From CAWDVR01 sp044869805 (GTDB taxonomy: Bacteria > Acidobacteriota > Thermoanaerobaculia > Multivoradales > SZUA-115), in assembly GCA_044869805.1 (NCBI GenBank), contig JBIOXV010000111.1, positions 18,238-82,237 on the forward strand: a stretch of 64,000 nucleotides of DNA, written 5' to 3'. The notes beneath the pieces were generated by a model. The model did not search any database, had not been told where the DNA came from, and saw nothing but the letters and a program-made list of their open reading frames with translations. This document shows, in pieces, positions 42,443 to 50,778 of the stretch; within the stretch, counting starts at the first letter, position 1; each line of letters begins with the position of its first letter. The position numbers and the translations under genes were made by a program.

Positions 42443-44029
42443 ATGAGCTCCGAGAACGGCAACCGGGCATGCATCGTGGGCGCCGGCATGAGCGGCAGCC
42501 TGATGGCGATCGAGCTGGCGCGGCACGGCTTCGAGGTCGAGGTCTACGAGCTGCGGGGCGACATCCGCAAGGGCTTCGTCGGCGCCAGCCGCTCGCTCAA
42601 CATGACCTTGTCGCGGCGCGGCCTCGCGGTGCTCGAACGGGCCGACCTGCTGGGCGCCGTGATGCCGCTCACGGTGCCGGTCAAAGGCCGCATCGTGCAC
42701 CGTCTGGACGGCAGCCTGCGCTTCTTCCCCTACGGCCGCGGCGGCGAGCAGATCCTGCACGCCATCGCGCGCAACGACTTGAACAGCTCCCTGATGACCG
42801 CTGCCGAGGCGCGCGGCGACATCCGCCTGCACTTCCGCAAGTCGTTCCTGCGCCTCGACCCCGAGACCGGCACCGTCTACTTCCGCGATCTCGACACTCA
42901 GCGCTCGCTCTCCACCAAGAGCGACCTGGTGATCGGCGCCGACGGCTCGTTCTCCGCCGTGCGCCAGGCCCTGCACCGCGGCAAGCGGGCCGACTACCAG
43001 CAGAAGTTCCTGTCCTGGGACTACAAGGAGCTCAAGATCCCGGCCGCCGCCGACGGCTCCTACCGCATGGAGCCGCACGCGCTGCACGTCTGGCCGCGCG
43101 GCGACTGCATGCTGATGGCGCTGCCCAACCGCGACGGCTCGTTCAACTGCATCTGCACGATGCCCGCTCACGGGCCGGCCACTGGCTCGATGCACGGGGG
43201 CTCGACGCACGGGGGCTCGGGGAACGGGGGCCCGGCCTCCACCCACGGCCCCTGGCGGGACGGCGCGCGGCCGAGCTTTGCCGCCCTCACCACCGACGAG
43301 GCGGTGCGAGCGCTGTTCGCCGCCCGCTTCCCCGACGTGCTGCCGCTGCTGCCCACCCTGGAGCGCGACTTCGAGCGCCACCCGACCTCGACCTTCGCCA
43401 CGGTGCAGACCTCGCCCTGGCACGACGGCCACCGGGTGGTCCTCGTCGGCGACGCCTGCCACACCGTGGTGCCGTTCTTCGGCCAGGGGATGATCGCCGG
43501 CTTCGAGGACTGCGCGGCGCTCGCCGACGCCCTCGCCCGGGAGCCCGACCACGGCGCCGCTTTCGTCGCCTACGAGAGCGCGCGCAAGCGCAACACGGAC
43601 GCCCTGGCGGCGCTCTCGATCCACAACTTCGTCGAGCTGCGCGACAAGATCCGCGACCCGCTGGTGATCGCCAGGAAGGGCGGCGAGGGCCTGCTCGCCC
43701 GCTTCTTCCCGCGGCGCTGGGTACCGATCTACACCCTGATCGCGCACACCACCCTGCCCTACGCCGACGCGCTGGCGCGCTACAACCGGCAGCGGCGGAT
43801 CGCCCGCTGGCTGGGGTTCGACCTGGCGGTGGCCGCCTGGGCCTGGTTGATCCGCGGCGGCCAGCTCCTCGAGCGCCTGCGGGCGGCGCAGCCGCCCGCG
43901 GCCCCCGGCGGCCAGGCTCACGAACGCCGCGCCCCCGAGCACCGTGTCAACGAGCCGCAGCGCGGAAGTGAGCGCGGTCCCCGGTCCCCGGCTGTCACTA
44001 CAACGCCGCCGCCTGCACATCTATCCTGA
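42443..44029 (+). CDS. Kynurenine 3-monooxygenase-like FAD hydroxylase
   Basis: 528 aa. FAD-binding GxGxxG in IVGAGMSGSLMAIELARHG (about 11-29), SLNMTLSRRGLAVL, the DG motif VIGADGSFSAVR, LHVWPRGDCMLMALPNRDGSF and GDACHTVVPFFGQGMIAGFEDC are closely like kynurenine 3-monooxygenase, including the C-terminal RWVPIYTLIAHTTLPYADAL. The family hydroxylates kynurenine to 3-hydroxykynurenine with NADPH and O2. Two oddities: a Gly/Ser/His repeat insertion (about residues 240-272, repeated HGGS units) and a Pro-rich ~60-residue C-terminal tail replacing the usual membrane anchor. In the cluster it probably makes or modifies an aromatic building block; no tryptophan dioxygenase or kynureninase is visible. 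Confidence 0.88.
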   Translation: MSSENGNRACIVGAGMSGSLMAIELARHGFEVEVYELRGDIRKGFVGASRSLNMTLSRRGLAVLERADLLGAVMPLTVPVKGRIVHRLDGSLRFFPYGRGGEQILHAIARNDLNSSLMTAAEARGDIRLHFRKSFLRLDPETGTVYFRDLDTQRSLSTKSDLVIGADGSFSAVRQALHRGKRADYQQKFLSWDYKELKIPAAADGSYRMEPHALHVWPRGDCMLMALPNRDGSFNCICTMPAHGPATGSMHGGSTHGGSGNGGPASTHGPWRDGARPSFAALTTDEAVRALFAARFPDVLPLLPTLERDFERHPTSTFATVQTSPWHDGHRVVLVGDACHTVVPFFGQGMIAGFEDCAALADALAREPDHGAAFVAYESARKRNTDALAALSIHNFVELRDKIRDPLVIARKGGEGLLARFFPRRWVPIYTLIAHTTLPYADALARYNRQRRIARWLGFDLAVAAWAWLIRGGQLLERLRAAQPPAAPGGQAHERRAPEHRVNEPQRGSERGPRSPAVTTTPPPAHLS

Positions 44030-44090
44030 ACGGAGCGACCCGGGCTTGAGAGACCCTCTATCTTCACCGCCGGCCTTGGATCTCGGAACC

Positions 44091-44414
44091 ATGGAGGTCA
44101 GCGCGCCGCAGCCGCGGACCGCGGCCGCGCCGGGCCTCGGCACAGCCAAGGAGGCCGGCCGCGAACTGGTGGCGACGCTGCTGTGGAGGGAGGTCTGCCG
44201 CCTCACCTCGGAGAGCCCCTCGGCCGCCGTCGAGGAGGGGCGCCTGCTGAGCCAGGTGGTCAGCTCCTCGGGCTTCCTGCGCCTGCTGCTCGCCACCGAG
44301 AAGGCGCTCGGCGTGGTGGTCGACGACGAGGACCTCTACGAGGCCGCGCCGGTGACGCTCGGCGACTTGATCGATTTTCTGGCCGCCAAGGCGGCGCGGG
44401 GGAACGCCGGATGA
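44091..44414 (+). CDS. Free-standing acyl/peptidyl carrier protein-like (PigG/RedO type)
   Basis: 107 aa from ATG 44091 (frame open from 43944; the earlier part overlaps the KMO-like gene). The C-terminal 60 residues (LLSQVVSSSGFLRLLLATEKALGVVVDDEDLYEAAPVTLGDLIDFL) follow the carrier-protein pattern of type II proline carriers, in which 'iVDSaaiF..v' holds the phosphopantetheine serine. Here DS reads S58-S59, so Ser59 would be the attachment residue but the preceding Asp is lost; activity needs proof. The gene overlaps the TrpB2-like start by 4 nt. Its expected partners, the proline-activating A protein and the dehydrogenase, lie two and three genes downstream. Confidence 0.65.
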   Translation: MEVSAPQPRTAAAPGLGTAKEAGRELVATLLWREVCRLTSESPSAAVEEGRLLSQVVSSSGFLRLLLATEKALGVVVDDEDLYEAAPVTLGDLIDFLAAKAARGNAG

Positions 44415-45868
44415 GTGTGCTGACCGAGCCCAGGGTCGAGGCCGCGATCGGGATACCGACCGCCTGGAGGAACCTGCTCGCCGACTACCCGCAGCACGGC
44501 GAGGCGTCGGGTGCCAAGCTGCCGGGGGCCGCCGAGACGCTGGACGAGGACGACGTCTACCGCCACCTGCCGAAGATGCCGCTGGCCATCGCCCGCCAGT
44601 CCTTCGACACCACCCATCGCGAGATCGCGATCCCCGAGCCGGTGCGCGACTGCTACGCCCTCTACCGGCCGACGCCGCTCAAGCGCGCCACCCGCTTCGA
44701 GCGCGAGATCGGCACCACGGCGCGCATCTATTACAAGTTCGAGGGCGCCAACATCTCCGGCAGCCACAAGCTCAACAGTGCTCTCGCCCAGGCCTACTAC
44801 TACCGCCAAGCCGGCGTGCGCCACCTGGTGACCGGCACCGGCGCCGGCCAGTGGGGCACCGCCCTGGCCTTCGCCTGCCGGCACTTCGGCCTCGAGTGCA
44901 CGGTGTTCATGCCCGCCGTATCGCTGCGCCAGAAGCCGCAGCGGCGCACCATGATGGAGATCTTCGGCGCCCGCCTCTACGAGAGCCCCAGCGACCTCAC
45001 CGCCGTCGGCCGCCGCGCCAAGGCGCAGGGCGACGGCAAGCTCGGCACCCTGGCGCTGGCCACCGGTGAGGCCCTGGAGCTCGCGGCGAGCGAGGACCGG
45101 GCGCTCTTCGCGGTGGGCAGCGGCGAGAACCACGTGCTCCTCCACCAGACGGTGATCGGCCAGGAGGCGCTGGCCCAGATGCGCGAGCTCGGCGAGTACC
45201 CGGACGCGATCTACGCCTGCATGGGCGCTGGCAGCAACTTCGCCGGCATCACCTTCCCCTTCCTGGGCGACCTCGATCAGCCCCACCGGCCGCGCTGCGT
45301 GGCGGTCGAGCCCGCGGCCTGCCCCAAGCTGACGCGCGGCATCTACGCCTACACGCGCACCGACTTCTCCGGCACCACGCCGGTGGCCCGCATGATGACC
45401 CTCGGCAGCCACTTCGAGGCGCCGGGCATCCACGCCGGCGGCCTGCGCTACCACGGCACCTCGCCGTTCCTCTCCGCGCTCTACGCCGACGGCGTGTTCG
45501 AGGCCGTGGCCTGCCCGCAGCGGGCGGTGTTCGACGCGGCGATGCTCTTCGCGCGTTCCGAGGGCGTGCTGCCGGCGCCGGAGTCGGCGCACGCGCTGTG
45601 CGCCGCGATCGAGGACGCCAGGCGCGCCCCGGCCGGCCGCTCGCCGGTGCTGCTGATCAACATCAGCGGCGCCGGCGGTTTCGACCTCAGCGGCTACCAG
45701 GAGCACCTGGAGGGCCTGATCGAGGACTGCGTGGCGAGCGACGAGATGGTGCACGAGAGCCTCGCGGCGCTCGAGGACGAGCAGAAGAAGTACGTTGCGG
45801 CGAGCCTCGAGATGGCCGCCGGGGGCCCGCGCTCGGATGCTCGATCCGTGCTTCCCGCCGCCGACTGA
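44411..45868 (+). CDS. TrpB2-like PLP-dependent tryptophan synthase beta homologue
   Basis: 485 aa, longer than classical TrpB (about 400). YRPTPLKRATRFE, the PLP-lysine motif GSHKLNSA (Lys120), GTGAGQWGTALAFACRHFGLECTVFMP, MGAGSNFAGITFPF, and GGLRYHGTSP are the TrpB2 signature (standalone beta subunits). It would make tryptophan or an analogue from an indole and serine; the cluster contains no TrpA. ATGA overlap with the carrier gene and a 32-nt overlap with the dehydrogenase show it is translated with them. In this setting the likely role is to supply an aromatic amino acid for the peptide, perhaps the KMO-like enzyme's precursor. Confidence 0.88.
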   Translation: MSVLTEPRVEAAIGIPTAWRNLLADYPQHGEASGAKLPGAAETLDEDDVYRHLPKMPLAIARQSFDTTHREIAIPEPVRDCYALYRPTPLKRATRFEREIGTTARIYYKFEGANISGSHKLNSALAQAYYYRQAGVRHLVTGTGAGQWGTALAFACRHFGLECTVFMPAVSLRQKPQRRTMMEIFGARLYESPSDLTAVGRRAKAQGDGKLGTLALATGEALELAASEDRALFAVGSGENHVLLHQTVIGQEALAQMRELGEYPDAIYACMGAGSNFAGITFPFLGDLDQPHRPRCVAVEPAACPKLTRGIYAYTRTDFSGTTPVARMMTLGSHFEAPGIHAGGLRYHGTSPFLSALYADGVFEAVACPQRAVFDAAMLFARSEGVLPAPESAHALCAAIEDARRAPAGRSPVLLINISGAGGFDLSGYQEHLEGLIEDCVASDEMVHESLAALEDEQKKYVAASLEMAAGGPRSDARSVLPAAD

Positions 45869-47000
45869 GAGCTATAGCTCGGCGCGCCGCGTCGCCGCCC
45901 GGGAGCTGGCGGCGGCGATGCCCGTGGCGCCGGACGGCACCGCGGCGGGCTTCTCCCGCGAGCTCTGGCAGGGCCTCGCCCGCTTCGGCTTCTTCCGCCT
46001 GCCCTTCCCGCCCGAGATCGGCGGCCTGGGGCTCGACAGCGAGGCGCTGTGCGACGCGCTCGAGGGCCTGGGCGCCGGGCTGCCCGCCTTCGGCCCGCTG
46101 TTCGGCGCCGGCGCCCACCTGTGGGCGGTGGCCAAGCCGGTAGCCGACTTCGGCAGCGAGGAGCAGAAGGCGCGCTGGCTGCCGCCGCTCCTCGACGGCA
46201 CGCTGGTCGGCGCCCACGCCGCCACCGAGGCCGAGGCCGGCTCGGACGTGATGAGCCTCGCCACCCGCTACCGCGAGGTCGAGGGCGGCTACCTGCTCGA
46301 CGGCGCCAAGCAGTGGGTGACCAACGCGCCGGCGGCCGACCTCTTCGTGGTCTTCGCCACCAGCGACCCGCGCCTGCACTTCCGCGGCATCTCGGCCTTC
46401 CTGGTGCCGCGCGAGAGTACGGGCCTCGGCGTGGGGCCGGCCGAGCCGCTGATGGGCCTCGAGGGCTCGCCGGTCGCCGCGCTCACTCTGCAGAGCTGCT
46501 TCGTGCCGCGCGACGCGCTGCTCGGTCGCGAGCGCCGCGGCAGCGCCATCTTCCAGACCTCGCTCGCCTGGGAGCGGGCGCTGATCCTGGCGCCGCAGGT
46601 GGGCGCGGTGCGGCGCCAGATCGAGCGCGCCGTGGAGCACGCCCGCGAACGCCGCCAGTTCGGCCACCCGATCGCGAGCTACCAGGCGGTCTCGCACCGC
46701 ATCGTCGGCATGCTCGCCACCTACTGGCAGGTCCGCCTGGTGCTGCGCATGGCGGCGCGCGAGCTCCTGGCCGGCGGCGAGGCCACGCTCGCGCCGCTCG
46801 CCAAGCTGCTGCTCTCCGAGGGCGCGCTCGCCGCCCACCTCGACGGCCTCCGGGTGCTGGGCGGCACCGGCTACGCGCGGCGGCCGGGCCGCGACGGGGC
46901 GAGCGCCGAGCGCGACGTGCGCGATGCGGTGGCGGGGACCATCGCCTCCGGCACCTCCGACATCCAGCGCAACCTCTTGGCGAGCGCCCTCGGGCTCTAA
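45837..47000 (+). CDS. Acyl-CoA dehydrogenase-fold oxidase, probable prolyl-carrier dehydrogenase
   Basis: 387 aa. Acyl-CoA dehydrogenase fold with AATEAEAGSDVMSLATRYREVEGGYLLDGAKQWVTNAPAADLFVVFA (FAD/substrate region). The usual catalytic Glu near the C-terminus (in 'YEGT.qIqR') is Ser here (ASGTSDIQRN), but a Glu in LAWERALILAPQVG (Glu246) occupies the isovaleryl-CoA dehydrogenase/PltE position; PltE uses Glu244. That shift is typical of enzymes that oxidise prolyl-S-carrier to pyrrolyl- or pyrrolinyl-S-carrier. It sits between the TrpB2-like gene and the prolyl-activating gene. Starting at ATG 45837 the first 11 codons overlap trpB2-like. Confidence 0.82.
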   Translation: MLDPCFPPPTESYSSARRVAARELAAAMPVAPDGTAAGFSRELWQGLARFGFFRLPFPPEIGGLGLDSEALCDALEGLGAGLPAFGPLFGAGAHLWAVAKPVADFGSEEQKARWLPPLLDGTLVGAHAATEAEAGSDVMSLATRYREVEGGYLLDGAKQWVTNAPAADLFVVFATSDPRLHFRGISAFLVPRESTGLGVGPAEPLMGLEGSPVAALTLQSCFVPRDALLGRERRGSAIFQTSLAWERALILAPQVGAVRRQIERAVEHARERRQFGHPIASYQAVSHRIVGMLATYWQVRLVLRMAARELLAGGEATLAPLAKLLLSEGALAAHLDGLRVLGGTGYARRPGRDGASAERDVRDAVAGTIASGTSDIQRNLLASALGL

Positions 47001-47031
47001 CGGCGCGCCGCCCCGGAAGACGCCGGCCGCC

Positions 47032-48639
47032 ATGTCGTCGCTCTACGAGTACCTGGCCGCCGCCGCCGCCGACCATCCCGGCCGCACGGCGGTGGAGCAC
47101 GGCCAGGATCGCCTGACCTACGCCGAGCTGGCGCAGCGGGCTACAGCCGTGGCCGCCGGGCTCGCGCGCCACGGCGTCGGCACCGGCGCGCGGGTCGGCC
47201 TCTGGCTGCCCAAGTCCACCGAGGTGCCGGTCGCGGTGTTCGCCGCCCTGCGCCTGGGAGCTCCCTACGTGCCGATCGACATCGCGGCGCCGGCGGCGCG
47301 AGCCGCGGCGGTGCTCGCCGTGACCGGCTGCGAGGCCCTGATCTGCCGGCGGCTGGAGCTCGAGGATCTGCTGCCGCTCGCCCCGCCGTGCCTGCGCCTC
47401 GCCGTGGTGCTCGACGACCCCGCTCCGGCGGCCGCTCCGGGCCTCACCGTGCTGGCGTGGCGAGACCTGCTCGGCACGGAAGGCGGCGGGCGGCCTCACG
47501 CGGCGGACGCCGAGGATCTGGCCTATATCCTCTGCACCTCGGGCTCGACCGGCGTGCCCAAGGGCGTGGCCCTCTCCCATCGCGCGGCGCGCGCCTTCGT
47601 GGAGTGGGCGGGCGACCTCGCCGAGCTCAGGAGCGACGACCGCGTCGCCAACCACGCCTCGCTCTCCTTCGACCTCTCGGTCTTCGACCTCTTCTCGACG
47701 GTGCGCGCCGCCGCCACCTTGCTGCCGGTGCCGGAGTGGGCGCTCGGCCGCGGCCGGCCTTTCGCGCGCTTCATCGAGCAGCAGGCGGTCAGCGTGTGGT
47801 ACTCGGTGCCGACCGTGCTCGCCCGCATCGTCGAAGCCCAGCGCGAGCGGCCGGCGCGGCTCGCTTCGCTGCGCACGGTGTTCTTCGCCGGAGAGCCCTT
47901 CGCCAAGGCCGGGATCGTCGAGCTCGCCGGCCTCGTGCCACGCGCCCGGCTCGCCAACCTCTACGGCCCCACCGAGACCAACGTCTGCCTCTACCACCCG
48001 GTGGGAGCCGGCGACCTCGAGGACCCCGGGCCGCTGCCCATCGGCCTGCCCTGCCCCTACAGCGAGGTGCTGGTGCGCGACGCCGAGGCCGGCCTCGGAG
48101 AGCTGCTGGTGGCCGGCGCGTCGCTGCTCTCCGGCTACTTCCGCGACGGCGCCGTGGACTCCTCCGTGCTATGGCGCGAGCCGGGGAGCGGGCGCGCCTT
48201 CTACCCCACCGGCGACCTGGTGTCGCGCGACGCCGCCGGCCGCTTCCTCTTCCATGGCCGCAAGGACTTCCAGGTCAAGCTCGGCGGCTACCGCATCGAG
48301 CTGGGCGACGTCGAGGAGCAGCTCGCCCGCCTGCCGGCGGTCGGCGAGACCGCCGCCGCGGTGGTCGGCGACCGGCTGGTGGCCTGGGTGGCTTCCAACG
48401 GAGGTCCTGCAGCTCCGTCGGCCGACGCCCTGCGCCGCCTGCTCGCCGAGAAGCTGCCGCCTTACATGGTGCCGGCCGAGATCCACCTCGTCGCCGCGCT
48501 GCCGCGCACCGACCGCGGCAAGGTGGACCGCCGGGCCCTGGCGCAGGCGCTCGCCGAGGAAGACGCGACCGCGGCAGCCGTGGCTGAGCGCGCGCCGGCC
48601 GCGAGTGCCCCGGTCGCGGCCGCCGCGCCGCGGTCATGA
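47032..48639 (+). CDS. Free-standing adenylation protein, predicted L-prolyl-AMP ligase
   Basis: 535 aa. Complete A-domain set: ILCTSGSTGVPKGVALSHRA (A3), SFDLSVFDLF (A4), LYGPTETNVCLYHPV (A5), YPTGDLVSRD (A7) and TDRGKVDRRAL (A10 Lys). The specificity code reads D-L-F-Y-F-A-L-V-C-K, two conservative changes from the proline code DLLYLALVCK of PltF/RedM, and the stretches VSVWYSVPTVLARI and LRTVFFAGEPF also match that family. It should load L-proline onto a carrier, giving the substrate for the adjacent dehydrogenase. A Pro/Ala-rich tail (about 515-535) is unusual. Its stop overlaps the esterase start (ATGA). Confidence 0.85.
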   Translation: MSSLYEYLAAAAADHPGRTAVEHGQDRLTYAELAQRATAVAAGLARHGVGTGARVGLWLPKSTEVPVAVFAALRLGAPYVPIDIAAPAARAAAVLAVTGCEALICRRLELEDLLPLAPPCLRLAVVLDDPAPAAAPGLTVLAWRDLLGTEGGGRPHAADAEDLAYILCTSGSTGVPKGVALSHRAARAFVEWAGDLAELRSDDRVANHASLSFDLSVFDLFSTVRAAATLLPVPEWALGRGRPFARFIEQQAVSVWYSVPTVLARIVEAQRERPARLASLRTVFFAGEPFAKAGIVELAGLVPRARLANLYGPTETNVCLYHPVGAGDLEDPGPLPIGLPCPYSEVLVRDAEAGLGELLVAGASLLSGYFRDGAVDSSVLWREPGSGRAFYPTGDLVSRDAAGRFLFHGRKDFQVKLGGYRIELGDVEEQLARLPAVGETAAAVVGDRLVAWVASNGGPAAPSADALRRLLAEKLPPYMVPAEIHLVAALPRTDRGKVDRRALAQALAEEDATAAAVAERAPAASAPVAAAAPRS

Positions 48640-49475
48640 GCGCGCTCGCCGGGAGTCCGCCCGCTGGGAGCCAGTTGGCCGGACGGGGGCGCGTGCTCAC
48701 CTTGCGGCACGCCTCGCGCTGCCTCGCACGGCCGGCCAAGCGCTGCCTGGTGGTGGTGCCGGAGGACGGCGCGGCCGAACCGCTGCCGATCTGCTACTTC
48801 TTCCATGGCTGGGGCGGCAATGCCGAGTCGTTCCTCGCCCACCCGCAGATCGCGCCCCAGTTGCTGGCGGCCCCCTGGGTCTCGGCCTTCCCGGAGAGCT
48901 TCCGCCGCTGGTTCATCAACGACCACCAGGGGCTGCGCTACGAGGACTATTTCGTCGAGGAGCTGATGCCCGCCGTCGAGGCGGGCACGGGGAGGCCGAT
49001 CGACGGCCGGCGGCGGGCGCTCGCCGGCTTCTCGATGGGCGGCGCCACGGCCTTCCTCCTCGCCTCGCGCCACCCCGGCCGCTTCGCCGCCGTGGCCAGC
49101 CACGCCGGGGCCTTCGACGCGCCGCGCCGCGAGGGCGACCCTTACGCCACGCTGGGCGACGCGCGCCCGCCCTTCATGCCCGACGAGGCCGAGCACGACG
49201 CGGTGTGGGGCCCGCCGGGCTCGGCCACGCGGCGCGAGTACGACCCCTACCGTTACCTGGCGCCGGAGCTCGCGCCGCAAGCCGCCCTCTATCTCGACGT
49301 CGGCGGCGACGACTACGACCGCATGCTGGCGATGAACCGCGCCTTTCACCAGGGCCTGGAGGCGGCCGGCATCCCGCACCGCTACGAGGAGCGCGCCGGC
49401 GGGCACGACATGGACTACGTGGCGCGGGCGCTCCCCGCCTCCTTCGCCTTCCTCGCTCAGGTCTTCTCGACCTGA
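48636..49475 (+). CDS. Esterase D-like alpha/beta hydrolase
   Basis: 279 aa, no signal peptide. Nucleophile elbow GFSMGG (Ser133), oxyanion region FFHGWGGNAESF, acid in YLDVGGDDYDRM and His in GGHDMDYV; this is the esterase D/S-formylglutathione-hydrolase group. Overlap by 4 nt with the prolyl-activating gene and absence of a thioesterase in the NRPS make it a candidate for product release, hydrolysis of mis-loaded carriers, or detoxification. It ends in an 18-nt overlap with the convergent aminotransferase gene. Confidence 0.8.
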   Translation: MSALAGSPPAGSQLAGRGRVLTLRHASRCLARPAKRCLVVVPEDGAAEPLPICYFFHGWGGNAESFLAHPQIAPQLLAAPWVSAFPESFRRWFINDHQGLRYEDYFVEELMPAVEAGTGRPIDGRRRALAGFSMGGATAFLLASRHPGRFAAVASHAGAFDAPRREGDPYATLGDARPPFMPDEAEHDAVWGPPGSATRREYDPYRYLAPELAPQAALYLDVGGDDYDRMLAMNRAFHQGLEAAGIPHRYEERAGGHDMDYVARALPASFAFLAQVFST

Positions 49476-50611
49476 AGCGACGGCGCCGGCCGGCCCAGCA
49501 CCTCGGCGAGCAGGCGCGAGGTGGCGTCGAGGCCCTGCACCAGCTCGGCACGCGAGCAGCCGAAGCCGAGGCGCGCGTGGCGCGGCTGGCCGAAGCAGGA
49601 GCCCGGCACCAGCAGCACGCGGTGCTCCTCGGCCAGGCGCTCGCAGAAGCGGTCGACGTCGATCGCCTCGTGGAAGCGCGGGAAGCCGCACACCCCGCCG
49701 GCCGGCGGCACCCAGCCGGCGACGCCCTCCTCGCCGGCGATCCACTCGCTCACCATGCGGTGGTGCTCGCGGGCCGGGCCGAGACGGCGGGCGACCAGCA
49801 CGTCCGCACCTTCGATGGCGCGCTGGGCCAGCAGCTCGACCAGCGGCGAGAGGTGGAGCAGGGTGTAGTCGCGCAGGTGGGCGCAGTGCTCGAGGAGCTC
49901 GGGCGGGCCCATCATCCAGCCGACGCGCAGCCCCGGCAGGCCATAGGCCTTGGACAGGGTGCCCATCGACAGCGCCCGCTCGTAGGCCAGGGTGGGCTCC
50001 GGCAGCGGCGGCTCGCCGTAGGTCAGCTCGCCGAACGCGCCGTCCCACACCAGATAGGCCCCCACCCGCTCGACCCGACGCAGCAGCTCGGCCTGCTCCT
50101 CGCGGCTCAGGGTGACGCCGGTGGGATTGTGGGGGAAGTTGACCACCACCATGCGGGTGGCGGGAGTGAGCAGGGCGGAGAGCTCGTCGAGGTCGGGGCG
50201 GAAGCCGGCCTCGGGGCGTAGCGGCAGGCGCTTGAGCACCGCGCCGGCCGCCTCCGCCACGGCGTAGAGCTGCTGATACAGGGGATCGAGGACTACTACC
50301 TCGTCGCCCGGCGCGAGCAGCGAGCTCATGATCAGGAAGTTCGCCTCGGTCGAGCCATGGGTAACCATCACGCGGCGGGCGTCGCCGCCCGCGAAGCGAT
50401 CGGCCAGGGCCTGGCGCAGGCCGGAGGCGCCCAGTGTCTGGCTGTCGCGGAAGACCAGGGAGTCGAGCTCCCGCTGGTCGATCCCGAGCAGGGCCTTGAG
50501 GTCGGCGAGCGAGTAGTTCTCGACGCCGCTCGAGCCGATGTCGGCGTCGACGGCGAAGTAGTAGCGCCGCATGAAGCGCTCGAGGAGCGCGGGCTCGAGG
50601 TGGCCGAACAA
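49457..50611 (-). CDS. VioD-like aminotransferase-fold enzyme, predicted capreomycidine synthase
   Basis: 384 aa, the family length. Fold-type I PLP enzyme with FPHNPTG (Asn162), WDGAFGE, SMGTLSKAYGLPGLRVGWMMG (PLP lysine Lys221). The N-terminus VDADIGSSGVENYSLADLKALLGI is the hallmark of capreomycidine synthase (VioD/Cph), which cyclises 3-hydroxyarginine into the six-membered guanidine ring by a PLP-dependent elimination/addition. The gene next to it, a VioC-like hydroxylase, is the expected partner. They are separated by a 149-bp palindromic element and transcribed together. Confidence 0.85.
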   Translation of the reverse strand: MFGHLEPALLERFMRRYYFAVDADIGSSGVENYSLADLKALLGIDQRELDSLVFRDSQTLGASGLRQALADRFAGGDARRVMVTHGSTEANFLIMSSLLAPGDEVVVLDPLYQQLYAVAEAAGAVLKRLPLRPEAGFRPDLDELSALLTPATRMVVVNFPHNPTGVTLSREEQAELLRRVERVGAYLVWDGAFGELTYGEPPLPEPTLAYERALSMGTLSKAYGLPGLRVGWMMGPPELLEHCAHLRDYTLLHLSPLVELLAQRAIEGADVLVARRLGPAREHHRMVSEWIAGEEGVAGWVPPAGGVCGFPRFHEAIDVDRFCERLAEEHRVLLVPGSCFGQPRHARLGFGCSRAELVQGLDATSRLLAEVLGRPAPSLQVEKT

Positions 50612-50629
50612 GGCGTCCTCCTAGAGTTC

Positions 50630-50778
50630 AGAGCCGGTGAAGGAATCGTCGCGAGCAGGGCCGGCTGCTAGGAGCGGGAGGACCCGGCAACCGCAGCGTA
50701 CACGCCAGTACGTGAGGATTGCCGGGAGGACCCGCGACAACGCAGACGGCCCGCGCAGTAGATTCATTCACCGGCTCT
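50630..50778. repeat. 149-bp nested palindromic element (MITE-like or structured RNA)
   Basis: Outer inverted repeat AGAGCCGGTGAA-G/T-GAATC (50630-50647 and 50761-50778; one mismatch). Inside: GGGAGGACCCG occurs twice as direct copies, and CCCGGCAA...CGTAC-ACGCCA-GTACG...TTGCCGGG forms a further hairpin around 50693-50738. The element fills the space between the vioD-like start and the vioC-like stop. Terminal inverted repeats and the fully palindromic make-up fit a miniature inverted-repeat element, or a folded mRNA spacer. Confidence 0.6.

Noticed and set aside
43165..43260. Possible short tandem repeat array or CRISPR-like units in the KMO-like gene
   Set aside because: The repeated GGGGGCTCG units encode HGGS-like residues in frame within the coding sequence; no regular repeat-spacer pattern.
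44183..44410. Longer N-terminus of the TrpB2-like gene
   Set aside because: The upstream frame lies inside the carrier gene and has no TrpB similarity; ATG 44411 with ATGA overlap is preferred.
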